NCBI GenBank assembly: GCA_946187475.1
Contig: CAMHRJ010000177.1
Coordinates: 1-5,120 of the forward strand
Direction: 5' to 3'
Source of the DNA: an uncultured Clostridia bacterium
GTDB taxonomy: Bacteria; Bacillota; Clostridia; Oscillospirales; Oscillospiraceae
DNA length: 5,120 nt
Shown: positions 4,845 to 5,120 of the stretch, in pieces
Layout of the letters: each line of letters begins with the position of its first letter
How positions within the stretch are numbered: position 1 is the stretch's first letter
Program-made: the position numbers and the translations under genes
The notes under the pieces: generated by a model
The model's input: the letters and a program-made list of their open reading frames with translations, nothing else
What the model was told of the DNA's origin: nothing
Databases searched by the model: none

Positions 4845-5120
4845 ATGGCGGGCAAACAGCCGAAATACTATCTGGTGGAGGCCGACGTGCTTCCGGAGAT
4901 CTTCGTGAAGGTGGTCCAGGCCAAGGAGCTGCTGGAGACCGGCGAGGTGCGCACCGTGGCCCAGGCGGTGGATCGGGTGAACATCAGCCGCAGCGCCTTC
5001 TATAAATACAAGGACGCGGTCAGCGCCTTTCAGGACATGAACCGCAGCGCGCTGGTGAATTTCAGCATGGAGCTCCGGGACCAGCAGGGCGTTTTGTCCT
5101 CGGTGCTGGCGATCTTTGCC
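4845..5120 (+). CDS. ACT domain-containing protein, PheB/UPF0735 family (5' part)
   Basis: The frame is open from ATG 4845 to the window edge, giving 92 residues of a family usually about 145 long. AGGAGG at 4832-4837, 7 nt before the ATG, fixes the start. The N-terminus YYLVEADVLPEIFVKVVQAK (9-28), then TVAQAVDRVNISRSAFYKYK (38-57), is the characteristic PheB block with a predicted helix-turn-helix. An ACT domain begins near residue 71 with VNFSMELRDQQGVLSSVLA (72-90). ACT domains bind amino acids. PheB was first named as a presumed chorismate mutase next to pheA in Bacillus, but that activity is not established for the family. In Clostridia it is often followed by homoserine dehydrogenase, which could lie just past 5120. 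A role in amino-acid-responsive regulation is plausible but inferred. Confidence 0.9.
   Translation, partial: MAGKQPKYYLVEADVLPEIFVKVVQAKELLETGEVRTVAQAVDRVNISRSAFYKYKDAVSAFQDMNRSALVNFSMELRDQQGVLSSVLAIFA

Noticed and set aside
4805..5005. A 66-residue + strand frame starting at 4805.
   Set aside because: It starts at the predicted transcription start and overlaps the PheB-like gene in another frame, with Gly/Arg-rich low complexity. The 4845 frame has the ribosome binding site and the family motifs.

Overview
The window looks like a GC-rich Gram-positive gut-type Clostridia chromosome, probably Oscillospiraceae/Ruminococcaceae (Faecalibacterium, Gemmiger or Subdoligranulum-like). The reasons are strong AGGAGG-type ribosome binding sites, TTGACA/TATAAT promoters with a TGn extended -10, a PheB-type ACT-domain gene, a MATE exporter of the clostridial kind, and a TcdA gene overlapping a TtcA-like gene. 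The genus is inferred and not proven. All six genes lie on the + strand.

Region by region: (1) 2-508 is the C-terminal part of rsmA (ksgA), the 16S rRNA dimethyladenosine transferase, closed by a hairpin terminator at 523-548. (2) An AT-rich promoter region (about 550-640) drives a two-gene cassette: a small multi-pass membrane protein (654-1172) and a 63-residue XRE/Cro-type regulator (1176-1367). The cassette ends in a 13-bp perfect terminator stem (1371-1400). (3) A MATE-family multidrug/cation antiporter (1484-2839) has its own weak promoter and a terminator (2847-2880). (4) The 375-bp gap 2840-3214 holds no gene. It contains a nested inverted-repeat element with a highly structured core at 2936-3088 and degenerate outer arms reaching 2891 and 3133, followed by a good promoter at 3151-3178. 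(5) tcdA (3215-3934) and a TtcA-like PP-loop tRNA thiolation gene (3931-4767) share an ATGA stop/start overlap and form an operon. (6) A promoter with a perfect TATAAT (4774-4802) leads to the 5' part of an ACT-domain PheB/UPF0735 gene that runs off the window at 5120.

Functionally this is mostly housekeeping RNA modification: rRNA methylation by RsmA, and tRNA anticodon-loop modification by TcdA at A37 plus a TtcA-like protein that may act at C32. An efflux pump and a probably self-regulated membrane-protein/XRE cassette are interposed. I saw no phage, CRISPR, toxin or transposase genes. The least ordinary items are the structured intergenic element and the AT-rich control region of the XRE cassette.
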